64,000 nt of DNA from Ecdyonurus torrentis (lineage: Eukaryota > Arthropoda > Insecta > Ephemeroptera > Heptageniidae), in contig OX439133.1 of NCBI GenBank assembly GCA_949318235.1, forward strand, positions 12,387,146 through 12,451,145, in the 5' to 3' direction. Numbering within the stretch: the first letter of the stretch is position 1; each line of letters begins with the position of its first letter. This document shows positions 26,335 through 38,498 of this stretch, one piece after another. Below the pieces are notes generated by a model. The model worked only from the letters and a program-made list of their open reading frames with translations, was not told where the DNA came from and did no database searches. The position numbers and the translations under genes were made by a program.

Positions 26335-26520
26335 GATAAGCATCAAGGGAACAATTTAATTTGAAAGTCTGGAGCGCAAATTTAAAGGCCCGGGTTCGAT
26401 TCTCGGTGAGTTTCTATCTGATGAGTTGAATTTACAATTTGTTTGTAGTATTTTATAAGTGGGCGTAAGCGCAGTAAAATGTAGTTTACAATTGAAGAAT
26501 TAATAAAAATAATAATAAAG
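26335..26520 (+). mobile_element. Degenerate tRNA-derived SINE candidate
   Basis: GGTTCGATTC at 26393-26402 is a near-perfect RNA polymerase III B box, preceded by CCCG and followed by TCGG as in a T-arm. GGAGCGC at 26371 resembles the D-arm end, and AAGCATCAAGGG at 26338 is a weak A box. A 3' region follows, ending in AATAATAATAAAG. The spacing and a short anticodon region mean it is not a functional tRNA. Confidence 0.45.
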
Positions 26521-26627
26521 TGGACTTCAGATATCATAGCTGGCTATACAAAACGAGTAAGAGTTAAATAATATACTGTAATTTCAGAATTAAGTAAGAA
26601 ATAATTCTACAAAATTTCTATTTTTAC

Positions 26628-26973
26628 TTAAAGCCATAGGCCACATAAAACAACATGTGCTTTTTAATGAATAAACACGAAATGGGATCTTTAAAACTGA
26701 TGACAATTTTTACCAGAATATTAATATAACCCTACGAGAGAGCGTGAAAAATAATGTAAAGTATGCAATTTGCGTGAAAATTCATGTTTATGACATCAGA
26801 AACATGCAAAAATAAGTATGAAAATGTTGTGCGGGTTGCATAAATCAAACTTTTTTTAACACTGCTGGGTTTTGAGACAAACTAATGTTATTTACGTAAG
26901 GCCCATCAAGTGTTTTGTGATATAAATGCTTTCTGTGATATAAATGCTGTTTTTCTCTGGTCTATTCCTTTAA
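26628..26973 (+). mobile_element. MITE family A, copy 3
   Basis: Begins TTAAAGCCATAGGCCACATA and ends CTGGTCTATTCCTTTAA, with TTAA at both ends. All family landmarks are present. Near the right end the segment CTGTGATATAAATGCT is duplicated in tandem. Confidence 0.88.
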
Positions 26974-27119
26974 ATATAACGTTCCAGTCTTTAACAATTT
27001 CTCCATATTTATTAACTGAAATAAAGTATCATCAAAAGAAAAGATTAATTATTTTCTGTTATTTATTAAGTAAAATTTTCAAACATACAATTGCAATATA
27101 ATATATATATATATATATA

Positions 27120-28465
27120 TTTAACGACAATATTTTCTATTTAAAAACATAAAAAATGTACTTTTATGTATTATTCTACATAAACGAAACAAAATACAAT
27201 TTATACTTTATATATAGAGAAAATTGTATTTACAATATGTAATTGAATTTACATCACAGGATAAAAAATTTACCTGGAAAATATATTATATATAAAAAAT
27301 ATGGTGAACATCGTAAAATAATTTTATTGCAAATTGCAATTGCAGTATAGGTAAAGTGCATTCATGCATAGAATATTTACATCCAAGATATAGGAAATTG
27401 AATATCAAGCTGTATGTAGAATGCAATTATAGAAAATGTAGATGGCTAAATTGAATTGGATTGAAAATCTCATTACAAATGCATTTAAAATGTTTTCCGT
27501 TGAAAAAAATATAATTGTATCATATTCATGTATTTTAATTGAAAGAATATGAAGGAAATGTAGTTTTTAATTATATGTATAACATGTATTAGTATAATAC
27601 ACAAATATTGCCTCTAGAAATAGTACTATAATGATAATGATCTATATTATAATATGCATTATAGTAAAATTAAATTGTATTTTGTCAATAATGATTTGAT
27701 ACTATTGCCTTTGGATATACATTTTTATTATTATAATATATATCCTACAGCAAAAATGTTTATTTCATATTATATTTTTAACAACACTATAGATAAATAT
27801 TAAGTTTTAAGGGTATAAATAATATGATATCATATGCAATATTATTATAATATTACGAGATAAAGTAATTTGTATAACAAAACATTAGAATGATCAACTT
27901 ATACAAAAATCGTCCTTATTTGTGTATGGTACTTTTATGTTCTTTGAAAATTTAGGTAAAAAGAGGAAAATATCAGTAAAAATTACAAATTTCCAATTTT
28001 AAGCCCTAATACCATAGCAGTACTATTTTTTTTATTTTTTTATTTTGTCCTTAGTTGAATCTTAAATCTAGGTGATAATTTTATTTAACAGAAATAGCTA
28101 ACACGTTTAAAAATAACACATCAACTCATAAAAGTATATTTTTAAAACCACAATGTATCTTCGTTAAAGAATAATACATGAAATACCAATATCGGTATGA
28201 AAACTGTAAAAAAAAAGTTGAAATGAAATTAAACATGATGAATTGCTACACTACAGTATATAGAAATAACATTTGAAATATCACTAAAAAAATTATTATT
28301 TTTATTATGTGCGTAAGCTTCACCATACTCACACACATATAAAAGTATTGATTGAAAATAACGCAGGCGTTACCAACGAGAAAATACAAGGAAAGAAGAA
28401 AAAAGGTGTGTATAAACTCTACTGCCTTTTACACCTACGCTATATAATACATTTGGTATCCTAGC

Positions 28466-28512
<47 letters not shown>

Positions 28513-31298
28513 TGAAAGTTTACACCTCATTCATCTCTACTCTCTGAGTGAGTATATATAAGTGACTTCAAAGTACACTTATTTCATATTATTATGTATT
28601 ATATAGTTCTTGTTACATAGATGACTATAGAAATAGTTGATTGATGTTTCTAAATGATATTCATAATTATGTAAATAATACCATTTATAAGCAACACTAT
28701 AAAATTACATAAATATCAAGTTTCTATATGTACGATGTATTGTATATAAGTACATAGGTATGCATATGGTAGAAAAGCTAGTTTATTTTAATGAAAGATG
28801 AAAATTTTCAATGAATATTATATCAAAATTATGTTACAAACATGAATTAATATAGTATATTATATAATTATTAATTAACAATTCAGGAAATTGAATTTGT
28901 CTAAATAATTTAATACTTCCATTAACTTTTCATTTCACTTTTATAACTTTCATAATCAGCTTAAAAATCTTATCGACTCATATTTGATCTTGAAAGATTA
29001 TTGTAGAAAGAAAGACAAAAAGTTAAGTGCACTCTGAGAATTTGCATATCTAGCGTAATTAGCATTATTGCTTAAATATAATGTATGTTATAGATGAGTC
29101 CCTGGAAATGAATCAACTAAGAAATAAACCGACTCGGAATTGATTTGACTAGGAAATTAGCCGACTCTTTAAAAACGAAGGGAATGAAATATATTGCCAG
29201 GTGTAGGGGGGGTACATTTAAAATTATTTAAATTTAACAAAACAGAAGAAAAAAAACACGTTAAAATTGAAATTGGACCTACCTAAAAATGGTGTCTATT
29301 TGGAAGTACACCGACTCCTTTAGATACAATATACATAACACCCAGCCATAATAGGGAACCTTTGGTCCACTATCTGAATAGCTACTTCACCTGCAGTTTT
29401 AAAAGATACACTTTTGTATATTTATATGTTTATACAGCATCGATTGTATTGAAACTACCTGAATGCTTCCTCTTTTTGTTCAAGATTTTTATTACATGAA
29501 AAAATTTAATTTAAAATCTACATTCGGGGAAAAAAAAATTTAGGCGAGCAATTAAAAAAAAATCAAAATTTATTAACACACTATATATAATACATATTAA
29601 ACCATTAGTAAAATTAATTATATTTTAATTAAACCTCCCACACAGGCAGACACTCTATAATACAAAAAGCTTCTAAATCAAGCTAGACATACGGTGAATT
29701 GGATTTGCCACTCTCAATTTATATAGTATTTTATTTTGGCAGCATGGTGATGTGAGAAGTAAAATGTGTGATAGCGACACATACATACACCACACCACAC
29801 ACACACATATATATACATGTATATCGATGGAACTATACGTAATATGTACAGCATGTTCACTATGTATAGTGATGTAAAATAAAATTCAATATCTATAAGT
29901 GAATTTTTTTTTATATATTTGGATGAAGCCAAAGAAAAAATGTACAAGTTTTTTTTTTACCATGCTTATATAATTAACCACCCTTATACTTATTATTATT
30001 ACCCTTTTAAGTGAGTGAAACAAAAATTATTATATATTTTTCAATGCTATTTCTCAAAAAAAAAAAGAAATTTTTTTTTTTTAAATGCATAGTAAACAAT
30101 TGCAAAAAATAACTTTGAAAAACCACACCTTTAACCACCCCCTTTGTAGGGGTTAAAATCAATTGTTGACTTTTGAATTGAGAAGTTTCATCCAAATCGC
30201 CCAAAAATTGACGGAGATTTTCAATTTAAGGCTTTACGATTAGTCGGAACGATAGGAATTTGCAAACAAGTGCGACTCCACATTTTACCGCTTTATTAAT
30301 GATCCATAATTTGAATAGCAAGTAAGTTTTTCTTCATGATTTAAGGTTCATAATTGTGGTTTTCTCTCGTTTAATTGCTTGAGTACGATTTATTGTATGA
30401 TCATACTGACACGTTATTGTTGTCTTTATACGTAGTATTTATAATAGCCTCTTGTCATTCTTTATTTAAATTATGCGCCATAAACAAGACATTAAAATTT
30501 ATAGCGCCAAGTTGTTTCATTTCTATATTCCGGCTTTTCGTAAAGCCCTTTTTACTTAATATCAATTCTCAATTAATCAATCAAGAGAGAGATACTTCGA
30601 GACGAGATGTTCGTAAACACTGTTTTCTTGCACCAAAAAAAAAATGCGCATTCCATTTGAATAACCAAAGTTGATCGTCATTTTAGGAGCATAGAACAGG
30701 ATTTATGAACAGCATTATTGTGAACACTCTGTATGTATGTGTGCAGTACATCTAAATGTACGTGATACGTTCAATTTTGATCAAAGTAAATGCCTACGGC
30801 GACATTTAATACCCAATCTATATTATTGATTATATTATATGTATATATCAAATTTCAATAAACCTATATATAAAATCACACTTCAATATCATATATATAG
30901 ACATTTTAATATGATTTATTACTTTTCGTTAATCAATTAATTTGTTTTATTATTAAATTATATTTGCAAATATTATTTATTTAAAATAAAACACAATAAA
31001 AAAATGTAATTAATTATAAATGCGTAAATGCGTATTCATAAAATGTTTCTACTTTATTTGTTTTTTATGTTTAATCGATTATTTATACATTTAAATATTT
31101 ATTTTATTGTTTGAGCAAGTATTGGTAAAAATTATTAATAAATTCATAGTTGTTCATTATTCAAAACTATATAGGTATTGTTGACTGGTTACATTGTTAA
31201 AATTGATAACAAAAAATAGTACACAATTAAAAATAAATAAATAATTGAACTAAAATAAACAGTATTCCAACTATTGTAAATTTAACATTTGTTTCGCC

Positions 31299-31300
<2 letters not shown>
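27120..31300. other. Long AT-rich stretch without recognisable gene
   Basis: Holds one GA array (28.47 kb) and scattered A/T runs. At 29085-29345 the motif CCGACTC recurs three times in diverged contexts. 30100-30250 is more balanced (TTAACCACCCCCTTTGTAGG). 30375-30674 is open for 99 codons on the plus strand, but composition and lack of any recognisable motif argue against a gene. Confidence 0.5.
28469..28510. repeat. (GA)n array
   Basis: 21 GA units. Confidence 0.96.

Positions 31301-31332
<32 letters not shown>
31300..31332. repeat. Poly(T) run
   Basis: About 32 T in a row. Confidence 0.95.
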
Positions 31333-31336
<4 letters not shown>

Positions 31337-31470
31337 GTAAGTTTTACAATTATTTCCATTAAAATTTTCAGAGTTTGTAAACATAAGATAAGAAAAGAAG
31401 AATTACTGAATTCAATACGAGGCCTTATGAGCTTTTAGAGTTTAAGTCTGTAATTAAAAAGTTTGCATTA

Positions 31471-31505
31471 AATTAATTAAATAATCGTCTTTATTCAAAA
31501 ACATT
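31471..31505 (-). repeat. Retroposon 3' end, family E copy 2
   Basis: Minus strand ATGTTTTTGAATAAAGACGA then TTATTTAATTAATT, matching the 6.4 kb segment. The region between it and the ATTC array (31506-31585) would be the preserved 3' part of the element. Confidence 0.5.
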
Positions 31506-31585
31506 GGGAAAAAAATTGAAAGGCGAGGTTGATACGCATGGCAACTGCGTGAAAATTGTAAAAGCTCAAATTATTGACTTACAGT

Positions 31586-31712
31586 ATTCATTCATTCATT
31601 CATTCATTCATTCATTCATTCATTCATTCATTCATTCATTCATTCATTCATTCATTCATTCATTCATTCATTCATTCATTCATTCATTCATTCATTCATT
31701 CATTCATTCATT
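31586..31712. repeat. (ATTC)n tetranucleotide array
   Basis: About 31 perfect ATTC units, the only long tetramer array here. No stop arises in one frame, which reads repeating Ser-Phe-Ile-His; I treat that as an artefact. It lies about 80 bases from a family E retroposon end. Confidence 0.97.
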
Positions 31713-32721
31713 TGTAAATACTCCAATTTTTCTCATCCAAAAAATTCTGCATGTTGGTAGTGGGTGCTATTCATAAATTTTATTTGTAATGCTGTAATGA
31801 GGAAGACTAATGATTTTTGGGACAGTATTTGAGCACATATTTAGAAAGAGTATAATAGTAGATTCTATAGAAAAGTCAATGTTTACTTTTATTAATTACA
31901 TTTCAGTAATTAATTCACGAATTAAAAATGAAGGACACGCTCCCAAAAAGCCTGTGGAGTTATTTTCCGTTACTCTTTGCATCACTCTGTAAGGACTCTT
32001 GGTAATCAAGGTTTATAGAAAACGAGTTGTTAAGTCGTAATACGAGGACTTTCTTAAATTTATAAACACCTTAAGTTCTATAAGTTTTACTATAAATTAT
32101 CACTCTTTAAAAAAAAAATCGATTGTTTGACATTTAATCTCCTCAACGAATAAACCCACCGTTAAAGTTGCAACCAGTTTTGATCTATCTCATTATAAAC
32201 TTAACAAAGGATTGCCAACTTACGGGGGTATGTTCACACTTAAATACCAATTTAAGGAAAGTACCATATTTATATTAAATTCTACATCAGTCTCTAGTCT
32301 AATAGCTATAATATACTTGGTCATTTTCCAAAAAAGTTTTTTGACCGTAGACATTCTAGTTAATACAATTATGAAAACTTGCTTTAGGCTACATACAGGT
32401 ACAAGAGTTATATATATACAGTACAACTTGATTTTACAAATTAATATGATTTCCAACCGAGTAGAGCATAAGGGTAGAAGAATTAGTGTCAACGTATATA
32501 TGTGTGGTATATAATTGGTTTACCAAAAACTAACCAACGGCAAAGCTAATTTATTGGTTTATAGAAATATGTTTCAAAACTCAATTCATCTAAAGGATTT
32601 GAATATATATATTTTTAATTGAAATTAGAAGAAAAAATGTATTTTATCAAAAAACATAAAAAAACAAACATTTTTTTCTCGATGAATAAAATTAAATATT
32701 TAATACTGTGTGTACCATCAA

Positions 32722-33069
32722 TTAAAGGCATAGAAAACATGAAAGAACACGTACTTTTTAATAATTAAATACAAAATGGGACCTACAAAACTGATGGTAA
32801 TTTTTACCAGAATGTAAATGTGGCCCCACAAAAGAGCGTGAAAAAGCTGTTAAGTATGCAATTTGCGTGAATATTTCTGTTTATAACGTCAGAAACATGC
32901 AAAAACTAGTTAAAAAAAAATGATGTGCAGGTTGCATAAATCAAAATTTTCTGATCACTGCTACGGAGCTAAAGTTGGGTTTTGAGGCAAACTAAAGTTA
33001 TTTATGTAAGTCCCATCAAGTGTTTTGTGATATAAATGCTTATATTTTTTTTGTGGTCTATTCCTTTAA
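32722..33069 (+). mobile_element. MITE family A, copy 4
   Basis: Begins TTAAAGGCATAGAAAACATG and ends TGGTCTATTCCTTTAA with TTAA intact at both ends, so it is a good reference copy. It includes TGATCACTGCTACGGAGCTA and CCATCAAGTGTTTTGTGATA. Confidence 0.9.
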
Positions 33070-34198
33070 TGCATTATTAATTATATTTTTAATGCTTTTA
33101 AATATAGCTTTCTATAACATCATTTACAAATCTCCTATATTACAATTTTGTATAGTAAAAATTTCAATTTTCCATACCTAAATGTATTTATATAAGTAAC
33201 AACGAATACTTAATTAATTTTATGTATGGTTTAAAATTAAGTTGGTGAAACCTTACATCAAACCTGTCTTCTTGAATAACGCTACTGATTGATTAATTTT
33301 CATCGTTTACTTTTATACTCGTAAGGGTAAATTCGTTTATTTTTTTTTTCTAACATGCCTCTTGAAACTAAGTTATATATATTTTGCTGCAAATTATACG
33401 CAAGGTCTTTAGTATACTATATTATTTCTAAAAATTATTATTAAATAAAAAAAAAAAAAAAAAAAAGTAGATAGAAATAATTATTATGAAATAAGTTTTT
33501 TTTATTATCTCTCTCTCTCTCTATGTTTTTATTCGTTACGAATTGTGAATGAAATTTATAAAAAGAAATATATTAAATGAGTTTTTTTCTTCTTCTTTTC
33601 CTTCAAATATTTTGCTTTAATATTCTAAAAATAAATTTTTATTATAAATGGTTCTAAATTTAGTGAACAAATTTGATTCAAATGTGATCGTTAACTCGCG
33701 TGATTTATTCTCATTTGCATTTCTTTTTTTCTTCTTCTTCCCCCCATCTCTATATTTGGCAAATCATAAAAAAGCAACCGCGCATGGGAAAGAAATGTCA
33801 ATATTATAAAGAAAAAAAAAGTTTTGAAACCAATTTTATTTTATTCACAACGTATTTCGAAATTCTAAGATTTATCTACATATAGAATTCTTCTTTAACT
33901 TTTTATCGTTTTACTTTCTAAGTTTATTGAAATTTAAATTTGTAACCGGTAAATTAAGTTTTGAATAATCAAAACAACCTAAGTTTGTTTGTTAACCCTG
34001 ATTTTTGTGCTGTATGACATGAAAAAATGAAGCTTACCCACAATGTTTTTCATGCGAGATTTTATTATTTTTTTTTATTATTTTTTTTTAGGGCAAAGTA
34101 TAACAGGTTTACAAACAACCCTTTTACTTGTGGTTTCTTAATAAAAGTTACGTTGCCTCAAAATAAAATGCGTAATCCCGTTTAAAAAGCACTATAGG

Positions 34199-34201
<3 letters not shown>

Positions 34202-34229
<28 letters not shown>
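34202..34229. repeat. Poly(T) run, 28 bases
   Basis: Pure T. Confidence 0.94.
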
Positions 34230-34462
34230 GTTCTTTCAGATTACAAAAGCAGGGTTTACAAAGCACTAATAACTTAACATTTTCTAAAAAATACCAAACA
34301 ATTTTCAGAAACTTCCTATATGCGAGTGCACTTTCTATATTGCTGATGTGCCTACGGAAGCATAAGTTATTGTTATTTTTTTTTAAATAAATTTCTTTGC
34401 TTTTTTATTTCGTTCTTAAGTTAAAGTTTCATAAGTTTCACGTAATTATGTTTCGTCTTTTA

Positions 34463-34583
34463 TGGTTCACCTATAGTGAAACCTAACTTTTTAACAATGA
34501 AAAAGTTAGCAGCAACTACTTCTTGGTAAGTTGCAACAAAGATTATAAACTCTAGTTACCTCTGGTAACTGTAAGGTTTCAGG
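34463..34583. mobile_element. Cluster of short hairpins, possible decayed foldback
   Basis: Contains CTAACTTTTT/AAAAAGTTAG around a 7-base loop (34482-34509), the perfect hairpin AGTTACC-TCT-GGTAACT (34554-34570), the near-palindrome GGTTCACCTATAGTGAAACC, and outer arms TGAAACCTAAC and GTAAGGTTTCA. Could be a degenerate MITE or chance in low-complexity DNA. Confidence 0.35.
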
Positions 34584-34900
34584 GTATTTTTTTTTTTTTT
34601 TTTTTTTAAGGTTTAATTTATTTATATTATTACCGTTTATTGTCATCAAAATTGATATTACTTAAATGTTATTGTGTCATCTATTACTGATATAAATTTC
34701 AGGAAAGCTACTGTTTGTAAAAATAATAATTTGAATAAAATAAAAGATAAATTAACATTAATCCTTAAGGATATAAAGTCTCTAACTCAAATTGAAATAA
34801 TAATTTTGGATAGTTTGATACCCCTTATTTTTTTACATTAAGCATACAATTAGTTCCACTTGAAAATACTATTTTTTGATTAACTGATCGCTATTACTGA

Positions 34901-34902
<2 letters not shown>

Positions 34903-34956
<54 letters not shown>
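34903..34956. repeat. (TC)n array
   Basis: 27 TC units. Confidence 0.97.
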
Positions 34957-34959
<3 letters not shown>

Positions 34960-35104
34960 CTTACTTGATCTATCCCTAGAATAAGGATTGCTAACAAACA
35001 ACAATAAACTCTCCCCTGAACTATTGCTTTAAGATTCGAAATAACATAAGCTTTTAAATATGGAGGATTTTCTTTATAACTAACTTCTGTTTACTTAATC
35101 ATTA

Positions 35105-35106
<2 letters not shown>

Positions 35107-35160
<54 letters not shown>
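35107..35160. repeat. Poly(T) run, 54 bases
   Basis: The longest homopolymer of the window; its true length is uncertain because sequencing of such runs is unreliable. Confidence 0.93.
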
Positions 35161-35165
<5 letters not shown>

Positions 35166-36089
35166 TTAATATGCCTTAATCAAGTGAAAAAAAATTGTAC
35201 CTTAGGTTCTTAAAACCACGCACCTATAAAAAGACTATTAAAATATTAAAAATAGTCAAGGTTTATAAAAAATAGTGTACATTACTTTAGTTTTCCAAAA
35301 AAAAAAAAAAAAAAAAAAAAAATCCACTATTTTTCATAGATTTTTCTCTCTCTATTGTACTATTTTATCACATAGAAAATATGTGACTTCTCTATGTTGT
35401 TGATTTATAATTTACACAGACAATAAAAGCGGTAGCAGCTATACGGTATAGTAATTTTTTTTAGTTATTATACACCTAAATTATGAGCTTTCCCCCTTTC
35501 ATTTTTTTTTTTTTTTTTACTATTTTAAATTAAAATTTAAACACAACAATGAGGGTTAAATATTTAATCATACACTCTTGCCTTTGCGCTTTTGTATTGT
35601 TTCAAAAATAATATAACAACAATAACAACAAAACTCAACAACAATAGAAAAAAGTTGAGACAGAGAGACAGAGAGGGAGAGATGGAAAGAGAGAATACGT
35701 AATGAGTGTTTTATCATAAACTACTATAACTTTGTGTACGCGTTATTTATCTGTGTAGCTAATTTAATTACAATTTTGAATTACCAAATACCTAAAATAT
35801 AATATACGCTTTATAAAAGTTTAATTATCTATTCTTTTTAATTACAAATATAGCTCGAATTTCATTTCATTGTTGTTATAATCAGTATGGCATACAATGC
35901 ATGATAACGTCAAACTTCAAAAGGCTAACATTAATTCTAGTTAAAAAAAAATATATATAAAAAAAGTATAGAATTAGAAACAAAAATAACAGTATGTACT
36001 AATTACATTGGTTTGCGTATACTAAATTGAGATATAAAGAATAATCTGTTGTTTAATATTAGTTTTATCATACATTTTAAAATAATTAT

Positions 36090-36261
36090 TTACTAGTAAA
36101 GAATCAAGTGATTTCACTCATTTGAGGTCGACTTTAAGCCATTTTGCTCACATCCGCTTCCGTTTCTACTTACTGCGCAAGCGTAGAACGTTGAAACGGA
36201 AGCGGATATGAGTGAAACTGCTTAAAGTCAGTCTCTAAACAGTTGCTTCTTTAATAGTAAA
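36090..36261. mobile_element. Inverted-repeat element H, copy 1
   Basis: Arms of about 80 bases: TACTAGTAAAGAATCAAGTG with GACTTTAAGCCATTTTGCTC and ATCCGCTTCCGTTT on the left, and AAACGGAAGCGGAT, GCTTAAAGTCA and TTTAATAGTA on the right. The loop contains TACTGCGCAAGCGTA. Non-coding. Confidence 0.75.
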
Positions 36262-36301
36262 TTATATACATAATTCAGTTTGACAAAGTACAGTTGATAC
36301 A

Positions 36302-36467
36302 GACTAATAAAGGTATACAACTGTTTTGAGGCCAACTACAGAATAAGCGAGTTTGGTCATATCCGCTTCCGTTTTGACGTATTGCGCATGCGTAGTTAGT
36401 AGAAACGGAAGCGGATGTGACCGAATTGCGTATATTCGGCCTCAAAACAGTTATTCCTTTATTAGTC
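36302..36467. mobile_element. Inverted-repeat element H, copy 2
   Basis: Arms GACTAATAAAGG, CTGTTTTGAGGCC and CATATCCGCTTCCGTTTT pair with AAACGGAAGCGGATGTGACC, GGCCTCAAAACAG and CCTTTATTAGTC. The centre carries TTGCGCATGCGTA. Same arm core and loop as the element 40 bases upstream. The minus-strand reading frame across it is only a by-product of the palindrome. Confidence 0.78.
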
Positions 36468-37351
36468 AATTATTAACAGATAGGTTGGAATTTGAAGGTT
36501 CCTATTGATTAATTACAATACTTAATTATCCTATTATAAAACAAATGCAAGTAAGTAAAGAATCAATTTGACTAAACGTATAAGATTTCTTATTTTGAAG
36601 TACAAATTAAGGAAAGTTATAAAAATATTACGATGAAGTGTCCTATATCATACAATTTTATTAAATATTCTAACAACAATTATCTTTCAACGGAATTTAA
36701 TTATTTCTAAAAAAAAAAAAAAAAAAAAAAAACTATTCACACACATTGCAATGTTCTCAACGTGCAATAAATTAGATCGCATGCAACTTCCAGTTATAGA
36801 ATTGTCATGCAATAACGTTTATATTGAACAGCATAAATAATGCTTCGTTTGAAGAAACCAATAACAATTATTTTATATAAACTATTCATAGACAATTATC
36901 ATCATGTTATCAATACTAGTATCACGCGATCATTTCAAAAATATAAATTCTTAAAGATTATTCTTTTAAAAAAACACACCTAAAACAATAAAAATCAAAA
37001 ACTTTAGTCTGAAAAAAATAGTAAAAAAAACAAACAAACAAGACTGAATGCTGTCAATAAATTAAGTAAAGAGAGAGAAAGAGAGAGGCTAAAAGTGTTT
37101 TTATTCAGCCGAGGTTATGTTTAGACTATAATATTGTGTAAATGCCCTAAAGTATGTTGTAGTCAGTCACACACAAGTAGTATACTGTTCATAGTGTATG
37201 TGTGTGTGTACGTACTAAGAGAGAGAGAGAGAGAGAAAAGCTACTTGTGTAATACCCCGAGTTTGTTTTTAGCTACAAGCAAAATGTTACTTTCGTATAT
37301 TACACCTTAAGCAATTGCAGAGGGAAACTAAACTGATGTATATACATATAC

Positions 37352-37353
<2 letters not shown>

Positions 37354-37426
<73 letters not shown>
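37354..37426. repeat. (AG)n array
   Basis: 36 AG units. Confidence 0.97.
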
Positions 37427-37429
<3 letters not shown>

Positions 37430-37684
37430 ACATTCTTACGTCAAAATAGACATTACAAAAATACAATGTATTAACAAAATATAATTTTCTTTCTCTCTCG
37501 TTTATACTATAGGAAAAATTTGGGGTATAAAATTGCTGAAAAAATACGTGTGTGTATATCTTGATTACTGATTCGTTTGCAATATGCATATATCATATAA
37601 TAATATTGTTAAGCTCATTTTTGCGTTTTGACGATGGTATAATGACTCACTTCTACTTTCAGAACAATTAGATAAATTGTCTAA

Positions 37685-37804
37685 CCCCCGTAAGCTGCGA
37701 CGCTAACTATCTAGTTAAACCGTAGTTAACTTGTTATTTTGATTGTTGCAACAATGAAAAAAAGATAACTAAGGTTTAACTAGAGGTTGCAGCTTACAGC
37801 CCTT
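37685..37804. mobile_element. Small foldback element
   Basis: GTAAGCTGCGACGCTAACTA and CTAGTTAAACCGTAGTTAAC on the left pair with GATAACTAAGGTTTAACTAG and AGGTTGCAGCTTACAG on the right, around a short loop containing TTGTTGCAACAATG. About 120 bases; one copy seen. Confidence 0.65.
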
Positions 37805-38380
37805 AATAATTTAAACAAATGTGTGGATATCTAAAATTTTAATAGTTATATAAATATATATTTCATTTAGGACTGAAAAATACTTTATAATACACTGCAT
37901 CATGTGGATCCGAAACAACGATAACAAGGTTAATACCTGAACGTTATAAGAGGCTAATGTAAGTAGATAAGTATGTAATCTAAAGAGGATTCCCGCTGAA
38001 AAGTACTCGTCAGCTGGAGACGTGTATTGCGGGTCAAAATTACATTGATCAAATGGGTAACAAAACATAAATTCCAGGATAAAATAAATTAAAAAATAAC
38101 AGAATTGAATACCGATATTCTCTTTGAATTACGTAATCTATCGAAATACTTTATAAGAGGCTGAAATATTATAAATTATATTCCTAGATGGCGCAAATTT
38201 TTATACAATTTTATGAACGAACTAAAGAAAACACCAATTAAGTACTCTCACTCTATAAAAAAAAATCTCTCATTTGTTGAGAGGTCACCATTGCCATTAT
38301 TTAACTGAGGTTTCAGTGGGAGTACTTGGTAATTTCTAGAGACTTGATGTTGAAAGTATAAATAAGATTGATATTCTTAC

Positions 38381-38498
38381 CTTTGATCTCCTGAGGATCA
38401 GCATTTCCGGCGCCTTGACGCATCAAATCATTGAGATAATGTTCCAGACTACGCATGTTGTCTAATGGACCCGCGCCATTTGCACCTCCAAGACGATC
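38381..38498 (-). CDS. Isolated internal coding exon of an unidentified host gene
   Basis: On the minus strand a pyrimidine tract (TGCTTTTGTTTCAG) ends at 38499, followed by 118 coding bases and the strong donor GTAAGAAT starting at 38380. The exon is clearly more GC-rich and codon-like than its surroundings. Entering in phase 0 it reads 39 codons, beginning DRLGGANGAG, continuing LDNMRSLEHYLNDLMRQ and ending DPQEIK, and leaves in phase 1. I do not recognise the protein. The helix-like stretch followed by a G/P-rich linker is faintly like the region before the RING of RNF115/126-type ligases, or like an NPY-type helix; neither is good enough to assign. If real, the window is largely intron of a minus-strand gene and the LINE lies antisense to it. 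No second exon was found. Confidence 0.6.

Noticed and set aside
30375..30674. 99-codon plus-strand open frame
   Set aside because: No recognisable domain, no splice context and a composition typical of AT-rich non-coding DNA.
31504..31776. 90-codon frame with Ser-Phe-Ile-His repeats
   Set aside because: Produced by the ATTC array, with no supporting sequence on either side.
32212..32514. Overlapping open frames of 90-100 codons on both strands
   Set aside because: Open on both strands at once and without motifs; likely chance in a segment with few stop-rich runs.
36275..36469. Minus-strand 64-codon frame
   Set aside because: It is contained in the inverted-repeat element H copy 2 and follows its palindrome.
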